Source of the DNA: CAZDML01 sp964506645
GTDB lineage: Bacteria > Elusimicrobiota > Elusimicrobia > 2-01-FULL-59-12
Length of the DNA: 31,595 bases
NCBI GenBank assembly: GCA_964506645.1
Contig: CAZDML010000010.1
Span: 1 to 31,595, forward strand
Direction: 5' to 3'
Positions 1 to 6,983 of the stretch are shown here, one piece after another. Each line of letters starts with the position of its first letter. Position 1 is the first letter of the stretch. Under the pieces are notes generated by a model. That model saw nothing but the letters and a program-made list of their open reading frames with translations. It made no database searches and was not told the DNA's origin. Made by a program: the position numbers and the translations under genes.

Positions 1-10
1 TGGAGGCGCG

Positions 11-1282
11 ATGGAGAACGTCATAACCGTCGGCATCCAGCGCCAGAAAGAAACCGACCGTGAGATTCATGACTCCATGGAAGAACTGCGGCGGCTCACC
101 GAAACGGCCGGCGGTCAGGTCGTGCAATCGCATATCCAAAAGAAAGACCGTCCGGACCCGGCCACCTTTATTGGGAAAGGCAAGGTGACCGATGTCCATG
201 TCGATATTCTGAAGTACCGGGCGCAGGCCGTGATTTTCGATAACGAGCTCAAACCCGTACAGCAGCGCAATCTCGAAGAACTGCTGGGCGTCAAAGTGAT
301 CGATCGTACGCGATTGATCCTTGATATTTTCGCACAGCGCGCGCGTACTCGCGAAGGCATGCTGCAGGTCGAGCTCGCACAACTCGACTACATGCTGCCG
401 CGCATGACCGCACGCTTTGGCCGTTTTGAACAACAGACCGGCGGTATCGGAACCCGCGGCCCCGGAGAGCGCAAATTGGAAGTGGATCAACGCCGCGTGC
501 GCGACCGCATTGCCGCTCTGAAAAAACAAATTGAAAAAATCAGCGGAGAGCGCGAGCTCCAGCGTCACGTCCGGCGCGCCGTTCCTGTTCCCCAGGTTGC
601 CCTGGTCGGTTACACCAACGCGGGAAAATCAACTCTATTAAATACGCTGCTTCGACTTTCGGCTGGAGCGCCCAAAGCCGGCGAGCACGAGGTCTATGCG
701 GATGACAAATTGTTCGCCACTTTGGATCCGACCACCCGGCGCGTGCGGTTGCCTGGAGGCCGTATCATCCTGTTCAGTGATACGGTGGGCTTTATCCGTA
801 AGCTGCCCACCCAGCTCATTGCCTCATTTCGCGCGACCCTCGAAGAGGCGGCCAGTGCCGACCTCTTGCTGCACGTGGTGGACGGTTCAGATCCCGCCTG
901 GGAAGACCAGGAAAAAGCGGTGCTTGAGATCCTCCAGGATCTCAAGCTCGGCACATTGCCCCGGCTCACCGCGTATAATAAGATGGATCGCTTTAGCGGC
1001 GTCCAAAAAGATCACTTACGACAGGGACAAGGTGTTTTAGTGTCCGCCGCGACCGGCGAGGGGCTCTCTGAGCTTCTCAACCGTGTCGAAGAACGACTGG
1101 CGTCGCAGTGGGTCGAAAAAGAAGTTGTGTTTGGATTTAACCAGGGTCAGTTGTTGGCTCAGCTTCATGAGACAGCTGACATTTTGTCCCAAGAAACGAC
1201 CGATCGGGGGATTCGCGTCCGACTTCGCACACATCCCGCCACGTGGTCACAATGGAAAAAGGATCATGACCTTAGCCAATAA
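11..1282 (+). CDS. hflX: GTPase HflX
   Basis: Ribosome-associated GTPase of the Obg/HflX group; in characterised bacteria it binds the 50S subunit and splits or rescues stalled ribosomes. The 423-residue protein has the N-terminal HflX domain, including the conserved GGIGTRGPGE segment (about residues 142-151), and then a G domain with G1 GYTNAGKS (200-207), G3 DTVGF (257-261) and G4 NKMD (323-326). All nucleotide-binding motifs are intact and the length is normal for the family. The ATG at 11 is preceded by a good ribosome-binding site (TGGAGG at 1-6), so the start is complete although it lies at the window edge. Its last 17 bases overlap pgsA, making it the first visible gene of a phospholipid operon. 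Confidence 0.96.
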   Translation: MENVITVGIQRQKETDREIHDSMEELRRLTETAGGQVVQSHIQKKDRPDPATFIGKGKVTDVHVDILKYRAQAVIFDNELKPVQQRNLEELLGVKVIDRTRLILDIFAQRARTREGMLQVELAQLDYMLPRMTARFGRFEQQTGGIGTRGPGERKLEVDQRRVRDRIAALKKQIEKISGERELQRHVRRAVPVPQVALVGYTNAGKSTLLNTLLRLSAGAPKAGEHEVYADDKLFATLDPTTRRVRLPGGRIILFSDTVGFIRKLPTQLIASFRATLEEAASADLLLHVVDGSDPAWEDQEKAVLEILQDLKLGTLPRLTAYNKMDRFSGVQKDHLRQGQGVLVSAATGEGLSELLNRVEERLASQWVEKEVVFGFNQGQLLAQLHETADILSQETTDRGIRVRLRTHPATWSQWKKDHDLSQ

Positions 1283-1787
1283 AATCACCGTATTACGAAT
1301 TGTGACGATCCCTGTTTTTATGATCGCGCTTGTGCAGGGATATACCGCCGTTGCACAGGCCATTTTTATTTTTTCTATTTTCAGCGATGCGATCGATGGC
1401 ACTATCGCACGGGCACGCAAGGAACGCACCTCGCTCGGCACCTTTCTCGATCCCATGGCTGATAAGCTGCTCTTGGCCGGTGCCTTCATCACGCTGACCT
1501 ATTTAAAGCTCGTTCCCGTGTGGGTGTTTATTGCGGTGCTGGCGCGAGATTGCCTGATCGTTATGGGATGGGCGCTGGTCTACATTCTCACGCACAATGC
1601 GAAAATTGAACCCCGCACGCTGGGAAAAATCACGGCCTCTCTTCAAATGGGGTATGTGGTGATTAAATTGTTCCCGGTGCTCTCGTTTGGGGAACTGCCG
1701 GTTCTCGCGCTGATGATGATTGCCAATTGTCTGTCTGCTATTGATTACGTTTGGTTGGGAAATAAACGTCTGGGACATCTGCATTGA
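1266..1787 (+). CDS. pgsA: CDP-diacylglycerol--glycerol-3-phosphate 3-phosphatidyltransferase
   Basis: Integral membrane enzyme making phosphatidylglycerol phosphate from CDP-diacylglycerol and glycerol 3-phosphate. The 173-residue protein carries the complete CDP-alcohol phosphotransferase signature D-x2-DG-x2-AR-x8-G-x3-D-x3-D, with the aspartates at 41, 44, 62 and 66, among several hydrophobic helices. The reading frame is open further upstream, but the ATG at 1266 gives the family's usual N-terminus (MTLANKITVLRI) and places AAGGA just before the start. It overlaps the end of hflX by 17 bases, and its TGA overlaps the TTG start of plsY. The substrate choice (glycerol phosphate rather than another alcohol) rests on overall similarity and on the adjacent plsY and gpsA, so it is well supported but not proven. 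Confidence 0.93.
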   Translation: MTLANKITVLRIVTIPVFMIALVQGYTAVAQAIFIFSIFSDAIDGTIARARKERTSLGTFLDPMADKLLLAGAFITLTYLKLVPVWVFIAVLARDCLIVMGWALVYILTHNAKIEPRTLGKITASLQMGYVVIKLFPVLSFGELPVLALMMIANCLSAIDYVWLGNKRLGHLH

Positions 1788-2383
1788 ACGTTCCTTTCTA
1801 CATCGCAGGGTCCTATCTTTTAGGATCAATTCCCACCGGTTACTGGTTGGGGAAAGTGTGGAAAGGAATGGATGTGCGCCAACACGGATCGGGGAATCTG
1901 GGAGCGACCAATGTGTTTCGCGTCCTGGGAAAGGGTCCCGGAATCGTTACGCTGCTTTTTGATATTGCCAAGGGCGCTCTACCGGTCGTCGCGGCCAAAC
2001 ACTGTCCGGGAGCTCCCGCGCTGTTGCCGCTGTGGGCGGGACTCGCGGCCATTGTGGGACATACGACTTCCATTTTTGTGCGCTTGCGCGGCGGTAAAGG
2101 CGTGGCAACTTCGGCGGGAGTCTTCGCTGCACTGGCGCCCACGGCATTTGGGATTTCACTTCTGGTGTTCTTACTGGTTTTCGCACGGACGCGCATCGTT
2201 TCGCTTAGCTCCATTCTTTCGGCTGTCACACTGGCCGCCATGGCCTGGTTGCTAACACCACATACGTATATGGCTTGGATGGCGGCAGGTATTGCCGTTT
2301 TTGTACTCTGGACACACCGCGCCAATATCGACCGTTTACGTAAAGGCACGGAACACCGCATCGGGATGGGAAAAAAGGTTTAA
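1784..2383 (+). CDS. plsY: Acyl-phosphate:glycerol-3-phosphate acyltransferase PlsY
   Basis: Membrane enzyme that transfers the acyl group from acyl phosphate to glycerol 3-phosphate, giving lysophosphatidic acid. The 199-residue protein has the three PlsY signature regions: GSIPTGYWLG followed by HGSGNLGATN near the N-terminus, VRLRGGKGVATSAG in the middle, and the basic WTHRANIDRLRKG segment near the C-terminus, with hydrophobic segments between them. The start is a TTG whose last two bases are shared with the TGA of pgsA (4-base TTGA overlap), so it is probably translationally coupled. The next gene, gpsA, supplies its substrate. No plsX, which makes the acyl phosphate, is present in the window. 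Confidence 0.95.
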   Translation: MNVPFYIAGSYLLGSIPTGYWLGKVWKGMDVRQHGSGNLGATNVFRVLGKGPGIVTLLFDIAKGALPVVAAKHCPGAPALLPLWAGLAAIVGHTTSIFVRLRGGKGVATSAGVFAALAPTAFGISLLVFLLVFARTRIVSLSSILSAVTLAAMAWLLTPHTYMAWMAAGIAVFVLWTHRANIDRLRKGTEHRIGMGKKV

Positions 2384-2384
2384 C

Positions 2385-3404
2385 ATGGAAACCATTGCTG
2401 TTTTGGGCGCCGGATCTTGGGGAGCAACGCTCGCCAACTTACTCGCAGAAAAAGGCCATCAGGTTCGCCTGTGGGAAATTAATCCGGATGCGGCACAGGC
2501 CCTGTCATCGACCCGCCGGCTACGCATTCTTCCGGAGCTGAATCTACATCTCTCTGTTCAAGTGAGCTCAGACATCGGCACCGCCCTCCGTGGGGCTGGG
2601 GTCATTTTATCGGCGACCCCTTCGCATTTCGTACGATCCACGATGAAAACCGCTCGCGCCTCGGGCGCTCTTTCCAAAGACGTCATCGTGATCAGTGTTT
2701 CCAAAGGCCTGGAAGAGACAACACTCAAACGCATGTCGGAATTGATCAGCGAAGAATTACAACTACCGGCCACCCGCGTGGGCGTCCTGGCTGGACCCAG
2801 TCACGCCGAAGAAGTCTGCCGCAGACTCCCTGCCGCGCTCGTCACCGCCAGTCCAGACCCGAAACTGACGCAGCGTATTCAAACGATTTTTTCACAGGAC
2901 TACTTCCGCGTCTACACCCACAGCGATACCGTGGGTGTGGAATTGGGCGGGGTTCTTAAAAATATTTTTGCAGTGGCGTGCGGCATCAGCGATGGTCTGC
3001 GCCTGGGAGACAACACCAAGGCCGCCATCATGACGCGCGGTTTGAATGAAATCGCCAAGATCGGCGTCAAAATGGGCGCGCAGGCACAAACATTCTTCGG
3101 CCTCGCCGGCATGGGAGATCTCATGGTGACCTGCATGTCGGTCCATTCACGCAATCGCTCCTTTGGCGAGAAAATCGGTCAAGGGAAAACACCGCAACAG
3201 GCCCTGTCTGAAATGACGATGGTCGTCGAAGGGTACAAAACCACCCATTCCGCTTATGCGCTCGTCCAGCGCTATCAGCTCGACTGCCCGCTCATCACTG
3301 AGATTTACCGCATCCTCTATGAGAACAAAGCACCGAAAGCGTCCATGCATGATTTGATGACGCGTGTCACCCAAACAGAATGGTCCGGAGAGGAGTTTAA
3401 ATGA
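2385..3404 (+). CDS. gpsA: Glycerol-3-phosphate dehydrogenase [NAD(P)+]
   Basis: Cytosolic reductase making sn-glycerol 3-phosphate from dihydroxyacetone phosphate for phospholipid synthesis. The 339-residue protein starts with the nucleotide-binding loop GAGSWG (8-13). It keeps the catalytic lysine in GGVLKNIFAVACG (Lys192) and the NTKAAIMTRGLNEI block typical of GpsA. The frame is open from 2292, but the ATG at 2385, two bases after the plsY stop and behind an AAAGG, gives the standard N-terminus METIAVLGAGSWG. Its stop codon overlaps the ATG of the following HU gene (ATGA). With plsY and pgsA it forms a compact phospholipid-headgroup operon. Confidence 0.96.
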   Translation: METIAVLGAGSWGATLANLLAEKGHQVRLWEINPDAAQALSSTRRLRILPELNLHLSVQVSSDIGTALRGAGVILSATPSHFVRSTMKTARASGALSKDVIVISVSKGLEETTLKRMSELISEELQLPATRVGVLAGPSHAEEVCRRLPAALVTASPDPKLTQRIQTIFSQDYFRVYTHSDTVGVELGGVLKNIFAVACGISDGLRLGDNTKAAIMTRGLNEIAKIGVKMGAQAQTFFGLAGMGDLMVTCMSVHSRNRSFGEKIGQGKTPQQALSEMTMVVEGYKTTHSAYALVQRYQLDCPLITEIYRILYENKAPKASMHDLMTRVTQTEWSGEEFK

Positions 3405-3676
3405 ATAAAGCCGATTTAGTCGAAGTCGTTGAGCGCGTGGTCAGCACACGCAAAGAAGCCTCCTCTGCCGTTGAAGCGGTGTTAAACGCCATACGGCTCT
3501 CCTTGCGGTCCGGGGAAAAAGTGGTTCTCGCTGGCGTAGGCAGCTTTCACGTGAAGCTTCGCAAAGCCAAGGTCGGTCGTAACCCGCGCACCGGAGAAAC
3601 GGTTCCGATACCGCCGCGCCGTGCCGTCCGCTTTAAAAAATCCAAGGAACTCTTTCTTTCAGACGAAAAGCTTTGA
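3401..3676 (+). CDS. HU/IHF family DNA-binding protein
   Basis: Small histone-like nucleoid protein that bends DNA as a dimer. The 91-residue length, the N-terminal helical part (NKADLVEVVERVVS), the GVGSFHVKLRKAKVGRNP turn and beta-arm region and the PIPPRRAVRFKKSKEL end all match the HU/IHF family. Whether it is HU (non-specific) or an IHF subunit cannot be decided from one chain; the proline-containing arm is present. It starts at an ATG overlapping the gpsA stop by four bases, with AGGAG about eight bases upstream. It is followed by a MerR-type gene, a pairing I recall from several deltaproteobacterial genomes downstream of IHF-like genes. Confidence 0.93.
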   Translation: MNKADLVEVVERVVSTRKEASSAVEAVLNAIRLSLRSGEKVVLAGVGSFHVKLRKAKVGRNPRTGETVPIPPRRAVRFKKSKELFLSDEKL

Positions 3677-3699
3677 CCCACAAGCTGTTTTTTAGTTGA

Positions 3700-4080
3700 A
3701 TGGAGGTGATGCTTGAAACACTCCTCCCCGAACAGACGTACTTTTCCATTGGAGAAGTCAGCCAAATCACCGGCGTAAAAGCGTATGTGATCCGTTATTG
3801 GGAGTCGCAGTTCGGCGTTCTGCGTCCTCCGCGGCGGGATTCAGGCCAGCGGAAGTTCACACAGAAAGAAATTGACGCGGTTCTGCGCATCAAGGATCTG
3901 CTCTATGACAAACGCTACACCATCTCCGGAGCCAAGCGGCTTCTGCAGCAGGAATCCCGCCGCGGCGTGACACAACTGCGCCTGGATTTAGGGGATGGAC
4001 AAGGGGCAACCAATACGCTGGACACTCTCCGCAGCGCCCGCAAGGATCTCGAAGACGCTTTGCGACTGCTTAAAGGCTGA
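3700..4080 (+). CDS. MerR-family helix-turn-helix regulator
   Basis: Small DNA-binding protein of the MerR superfamily, probably a transcription regulator of unknown target. The winged-helix part is clear: YFSIGEVSQITGVKAYVIRYWE (about residues 14-35), then the RKFTQKEIDAVLRIKDLLYDK wing and second helix pair. The rest is a short C-terminal helix (about 90-126) with no effector domain or conserved cysteines, so it is unlikely to be a metal sensor. The start is uncertain. In-frame starts are the ATG at 3700, the GTG at 3706 and the ATG at 3709, yet the only Shine-Dalgarno sequence, a nine-base perfect GGAGGTGAT, occupies 3702-3710 and overlaps all of them. It lies between the HU gene and tRNA-Pro(GGG). 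Confidence 0.85.
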   Translation: MEVMLETLLPEQTYFSIGEVSQITGVKAYVIRYWESQFGVLRPPRRDSGQRKFTQKEIDAVLRIKDLLYDKRYTISGAKRLLQQESRRGVTQLRLDLGDGQGATNTLDTLRSARKDLEDALRLLKG

Positions 4081-4092
4081 CCTTTTTCTAAC

Positions 4093-4189
4093 ATATCGAT
4101 CGTATCGGGCCGTAGCGCAGGGGTAGCGCGCTCCTTTGGGGTGGGAGAGGTCGCGGGTTCAAATCCCGCCGGCCCGATTCGATCGATAT
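4093..4189 (+). repeat. Inverted repeat extending the acceptor stem of tRNA-Pro(GGG)
   Basis: Bases 4093-4102 (ATATCGATCG) are perfectly complementary to 4180-4189 (CGATCGATAT). Between these arms and the mature acceptor stem, T4105 pairs with the discriminator A4177 and A4104 with T4178; only T4103/T4179 is mismatched. The precursor could thus form a nearly continuous helix of 19 pairs (10 + 2 + 7) with one mismatch. The second tRNA-Pro has the same architecture with unrelated bases. Confidence 0.85.
4106..4177 (+). tRNA. tRNA-Pro (anticodon GGG)
   Basis: A 72-nt cloverleaf folds without mismatch in the acceptor stem (CGGGCCG with CGGCCCG), D stem (GCGC/GCGC) and T stem (GCGGG/CCCGC around TTCAAAT). 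The anticodon stem CTCCT/GGGAG has one G-U pair and encloses loop TTGGGGT, giving anticodon GGG at 4138-4140 with the G37 expected for proline tRNAs. The discriminator base is A4177 and no CCA is encoded, so CCA must be added afterwards. The gene is embedded in an inverted repeat that lengthens the acceptor helix (see the repeat feature). Confidence 0.95.
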
Positions 4190-4207
4190 CTACTTTATCC
4201 CTCAACC

Positions 4208-5341
4208 ATGTCCAAACGCATTCTCTTCCTTTACATATCTCCTTCCTCGGGTCATCAGCACGCGGCAGAAGCCGTCCGTGAAGGACTGTCCCTGCTTGCG
4301 CCAACCTGGGAAACGTTCGGTATCGATTCCTTTTCCTATGCTTATCCCACCATCGGACGCTTGATCGCCCGTACCTATCTCGAAGTGCTTCGTTATACGC
4401 CAATTCTCTGGGACTACCTCTATGACAATCCGGACGTTGAAGCAGCTACGCGAGAAATCCGCGAGCTTTTAAATGTCATGTCGGGTTCTAAAATGAAAAG
4501 CATCCTAAAACGTTTCACTCCTGATGCGCTGGTGTGCACCCAGGCGGTTCCCTGTTCGGTGTTTGCCGCGGAAAAACGCCGCGGCAAAGTCCGCGTCCCG
4601 CTGATCGCTGTGGTGACGGATTTTGCTGTACACTCCTATTGGGTCTATCCCGAAGTGGATTTGTACTGCGTGGCTTCCGAAGAGGTTTGCCGACAGTTGA
4701 TTCGACACGGCGTTCCTGTATCCAAAATTGCGGTGACAGGAATTCCCATCAGTCCGCGCTTCATGCAGCGCCACACCAAGGCCCAGGCCAGGCGGCATCT
4801 TGGATTAGACCCCCTACGGCCGACCCTTCTCATTATGGGGGGAAGCCAAGGCATGGGCCCGCTTCAGGACATGCTCGATGCACTGCACGACAAACCCTTT
4901 CAATTTATAGTCACCACGGGCCTTAACCGAGATCTGTTTCGAACGCTCAAAAAACGTTATGGGCGGGACAAACGTGTTCATATCACGGGGTACAGTAAAA
5001 CCATCAGCCTTTACATGGACGCGGCCGATCTGTTGATCACTAAACCGGGCGGCATGACCTCCTCTGAAGCTCTTTCCAAAGGACTCCCGATGCTGATTAC
5101 GAATCCTATCCCGGGACAAGAAATACGCAATGCGCGTTATTTACAGGATCAAGGGGTGGCCGTTCGAGCGGATGAACCCAAAGAAATTGCCGAGACGGTC
5201 AAATCACTGCTCCAACACCCACAGCGCCTGCGGAAAATGGCAGAAAGTGCGCTGCGTCGAGCGCGGCCCTACGCCGCCATGGAAGTCGCTCAACGTATCT
5301 TTGAATTCACTAGCCAAGCCGATCTTACGAGGGAAACGTAG
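4208..5341 (+). CDS. Diacylglycerol glycosyltransferase (MGDG synthase/UgtP-like)
   Basis: Glycosyltransferase of family GT28, related to plant MGDG synthase and Bacillus UgtP, probably adding hexose to diacylglycerol at the cytoplasmic membrane. The 377-residue protein has the N-terminal MGDG-synthase domain (SPSSGHQHAA at 11-20) and the C-terminal nucleotide-sugar domain (GGSQG at 211-215, GGMTSSEAL at 281-289, PIPGQE at 300-305). The donor sugar and number of transfers cannot be read from sequence; a MurG role is unlikely because of the MGDG-type N-terminal domain. The ATG at 4208 fits the family N-terminus, although the frame is open back into the tRNA. It has no Shine-Dalgarno sequence, lies 18 bases after the tRNA-flanking repeat and is followed by a second tRNA-Pro, so it is probably expressed from a tRNA-mRNA transcript. 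Confidence 0.88.
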   Translation: MSKRILFLYISPSSGHQHAAEAVREGLSLLAPTWETFGIDSFSYAYPTIGRLIARTYLEVLRYTPILWDYLYDNPDVEAATREIRELLNVMSGSKMKSILKRFTPDALVCTQAVPCSVFAAEKRRGKVRVPLIAVVTDFAVHSYWVYPEVDLYCVASEEVCRQLIRHGVPVSKIAVTGIPISPRFMQRHTKAQARRHLGLDPLRPTLLIMGGSQGMGPLQDMLDALHDKPFQFIVTTGLNRDLFRTLKKRYGRDKRVHITGYSKTISLYMDAADLLITKPGGMTSSEALSKGLPMLITNPIPGQEIRNARYLQDQGVAVRADEPKEIAETVKSLLQHPQRLRKMAESALRRARPYAAMEVAQRIFEFTSQADLTRET

Positions 5342-5354
5342 GCGGGTAGAGCAA

Positions 5355-5360
5355 TATGAT
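5355..5360 (+). promoter_or_regulatory. Possible -10 element for tRNA-Pro(CGG)
   Basis: TATGAT at 5355-5360 matches the -10 consensus at five of six positions and lies about 36 bases before the tRNA, but I find no convincing -35 at the right distance. The tRNA could equally be transcribed from upstream. Confidence 0.3.
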
Positions 5361-5384
5361 AGAATTCGTCGAGTAGAAAATGAA

Positions 5385-5480
5385 AATCCCATGAATCGGG
5401 GCGTAGCGCAGTTGGCAGCGCGCTTGGTTCGGGACCAAGAGGTCGCCGGTTCAAATCCGGCCGCCCCGATTCGTGGGATT
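5385..5480 (+). repeat. Inverted repeat extending the acceptor stem of tRNA-Pro(CGG)
   Basis: Bases 5385-5396 (AATCCCATGAAT) pair with 5469-5480 (ATTCGTGGGATT) over twelve consecutive positions, with one wobble (T5392/G5473). The arm abuts the mature acceptor stem directly and includes the discriminator base, so the precursor could form an uninterrupted 19-pair helix. The 3' arm overlaps the -35 hexamer of the downstream sigma-factor promoter by two bases. Confidence 0.88.
5397..5469 (+). tRNA. tRNA-Pro (anticodon CGG)
   Basis: A 73-nt cloverleaf with perfect acceptor (CGGGGCG/CGCCCCG), D (GCGC/GCGC), anticodon (CTTGG/CCAAG) and T (GCCGG/CCGGC around TTCAAAT) stems. The anticodon loop TTCGGGA places CGG at 5430-5432 with G37, as in proline tRNAs. 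The discriminator is A5469 and CCA is not encoded. It is similar to the tRNA-Pro(GGG) located 1.2 kb upstream; the two flank the glycosyltransferase gene and are both wrapped by long inverted repeats. Confidence 0.96.
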
Positions 5481-5504
5481 GACAACTTTAAAATTTGCTA
5501 TAAA
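5479..5504 (+). promoter_or_regulatory. Extended -10 promoter of the sigma-factor gene
   Basis: TTGACA at 5479-5484 is a perfect -35. TGC-TATAAA at 5496-5504 is an extended -10, although the spacing to TTGACA is only 14 bases; TAAATT at 5501-5506 would give 16. In either case the predicted start of transcription (about 5510-5513) falls on or just before the ATG at 5513, where there is no Shine-Dalgarno sequence. The mRNA should therefore be leaderless or carry only one to three extra bases. Confidence 0.6.
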
Positions 5505-5512
5505 TTCGACCT

Positions 5513-6340
5513 ATGGCTGAAAGTTTAGACGCAGTATCGCTTTATTTCCGCGCAATCAAAGATTACCCCGAGCTCTCTCGCGAAGCGTTCAACACGCTCT
5601 GGCGCCGAGCGGCGAAAGGGGATAAAGCGGCAAAGAAAGAGCTCATCGAACGCAACTTGCGTTTGGTGATTCCTATCGCGAAGAAGTATTACCGCCCCGG
5701 ACTCGACTTCCTCGATATTATTGAAGAAGGCAATTTAGGTCTGATGCATGCGATCGATAAGTTCGATCCACGCAAGGGTTTCCGTTTTTCTACGTACGGC
5801 GCATACTGGATTGAACAATCCATCCGCCGAGCCATCGATGAACAATCCAAAACCATCCGCATTCCGCCGCACGCGTGGGAAGCACTCCGCCGCTGGCTGC
5901 GTCAGTGGGATGTCCTGCATGGCCAGTTGGGTCGCGATCCGACATTGCAGGAAATGGCGCAGAAACTCCATCTCTCGGCCAGACAAGTAAAAGGCATTCT
6001 GGATGCGGCTGAAGCGGCTCGCGGGATCGGCAGCTTGGAAGCACCCCTGGATGATGATGAAAATCTCACCATCAAAGACGTCATCTCGGATGACGAGCTC
6101 TACGCCCCGGATCGTTTACTGTCACTTTTTAAACTTCATGATGAACTGGACGTGGCACTCTCTCAGCTTCCATTGCGTGAACGCCAAATCCTTGAACTTC
6201 GTTTTGGTCTGAGTGGGGAAAATCAAACGCTGGAAGAAGTGGGCAAGCGTCTCAAAGTCTCGCGTGAACGCATCCGTCAGCTGGAAAAACGCGGATTGGA
6301 GAGACTCCGCCGCCTTGCACAGCGTATGGGCATTGTGTAA
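5513..6340 (+). CDS. RNA polymerase sigma-70 family factor (RpoD/RpoS-like, lacking region 1.1)
   Basis: Promoter-recognition subunit of RNA polymerase. The 275-residue protein contains region 1.2 (DAVSLYFRAI near the N-terminus), region 2 (RNLRLVIPIAKKYY, then FSTYGAYWIEQSIRRAI at 92-108), region 3 and region 4 (LPLRERQILELRFGL and the HTH TLEEVGKRLKVSRERIRQLEKRG). It lacks the acidic region 1.1 and is shorter than a primary sigma factor, so it is most likely an alternative group 2-type (RpoS-like) factor; a reduced primary factor is less likely. Glu101 stands where most members have Arg in WIRQ of region 2.4, which could alter -10 recognition. The start has its own promoter but no ribosome-binding site. 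The stop shares one base with the apt start (TAATG). Confidence 0.9.
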   Translation: MAESLDAVSLYFRAIKDYPELSREAFNTLWRRAAKGDKAAKKELIERNLRLVIPIAKKYYRPGLDFLDIIEEGNLGLMHAIDKFDPRKGFRFSTYGAYWIEQSIRRAIDEQSKTIRIPPHAWEALRRWLRQWDVLHGQLGRDPTLQEMAQKLHLSARQVKGILDAAEAARGIGSLEAPLDDDENLTIKDVISDDELYAPDRLLSLFKLHDELDVALSQLPLRERQILELRFGLSGENQTLEEVGKRLKVSRERIRQLEKRGLERLRRLAQRMGIV

Positions 6341-6867
6341 TGAGCGTTTCAATCGATACGCTGCAAAAAGCCATTCGTGACATTCCGGATTTTCCGAAAC
6401 CGGGCATCCTTTTTAAAGACATCACACCACTCCTGCAGCATCCTGACTATTTTCGCGATACCGTAGACCGGCTGGCCGGGCCTTTTCGCCGCAAAGGCAT
6501 TACCCATGTGGCCTCGATGGAGTCCCGTGGATTTATTTTTGGCGCCCCGGTCGCCCACCGTTTGGATGCCGGATTTATTCCCATCCGTAAAAAAGGGAAG
6601 CTCCCGGGCAAAACGGTGTCCCATACCTATGAACTCGAATACGGCACCGATACTCTGGAAATTCATGCCGATTCGGTGGATGCTACAAGCCGCGTTCTCA
6701 TTATTGATGATGTGCTGGCCACCGGCGGCACTGCTGGGGCTTCGTGCAAACTGATTGAAAAGCTCAAAGCCAAGGTGGCCGGGCTTTCCTTTGTCATCGA
6801 ACTTGAATTTCTGCATGGCCGCGAGAAACTGCGCGGCTATGATGTCCTCTCGCTCATCCGCTATTAA
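6340..6867 (+). CDS. apt: Adenine phosphoribosyltransferase
   Basis: Purine salvage enzyme converting adenine and PRPP to AMP in the cytosol. The 175-residue protein has the standard Apt N-terminus (IRDIPDFPKPGILFKDITPLL, residues 12-32), the ESRGFIFGAPVA region (61-72) and the PRPP-binding loop VLIIDDVLATGGTA (119-132). Length and motifs are canonical. The ATG overlaps the last base of the sigma-factor stop, which indicates coupled translation. Pairing with a sigma factor has no obvious functional logic; it is followed after 17 bases by tRNA-Arg. Confidence 0.96.
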   Translation: MSVSIDTLQKAIRDIPDFPKPGILFKDITPLLQHPDYFRDTVDRLAGPFRRKGITHVASMESRGFIFGAPVAHRLDAGFIPIRKKGKLPGKTVSHTYELEYGTDTLEIHADSVDATSRVLIIDDVLATGGTAGASCKLIEKLKAKVAGLSFVIELEFLHGREKLRGYDVLSLIRY

Positions 6868-6884
6868 GGGCCGTTCATCGTTTC

Positions 6885-6956
6885 GCCCCCATAGCACAAT
6901 GGATAGTGCTACTCCGTCCTAAGGAGCAGATGCTGGTTCGATTCCGGCTGGGGGCA
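6885..6956 (+). tRNA. tRNA-Arg (anticodon CCT)
   Basis: A 72-nt cloverleaf with acceptor GCCCCCA/TGGGGGC, D stem GCAC/GTGC and T arm GCTGG-TTCGATT-CCGGC. The anticodon stem is CTCC/GGAG with a possible A-C mismatch at its outer pair; loop GTCCTAA gives anticodon CCT (6918-6920), which reads AGG. G at loop position 32 is unusual but the core AGG-type arginine loop is preserved. The discriminator is A6956 and no CCA is encoded. Unlike the two proline tRNAs, its flanks do not pair. Confidence 0.92.
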
Positions 6957-6983
6957 ATTGATTTTTAAACGGAAGGAGATACT

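Noticed and set aside
3702..3718. Programmed frameshift site like that of prfB in the MerR-type gene
   Set aside because: The SD and a nearby TGA superficially resemble it, but the TGA is not in the frame entering the site and no upstream coding frame leads into it.
4093..4189. tRNA-flanking repeats as integration attachment sites
   Set aside because: The repeats are inverted rather than direct, the two loci do not share sequence, and no integrase or foreign segment is nearby.
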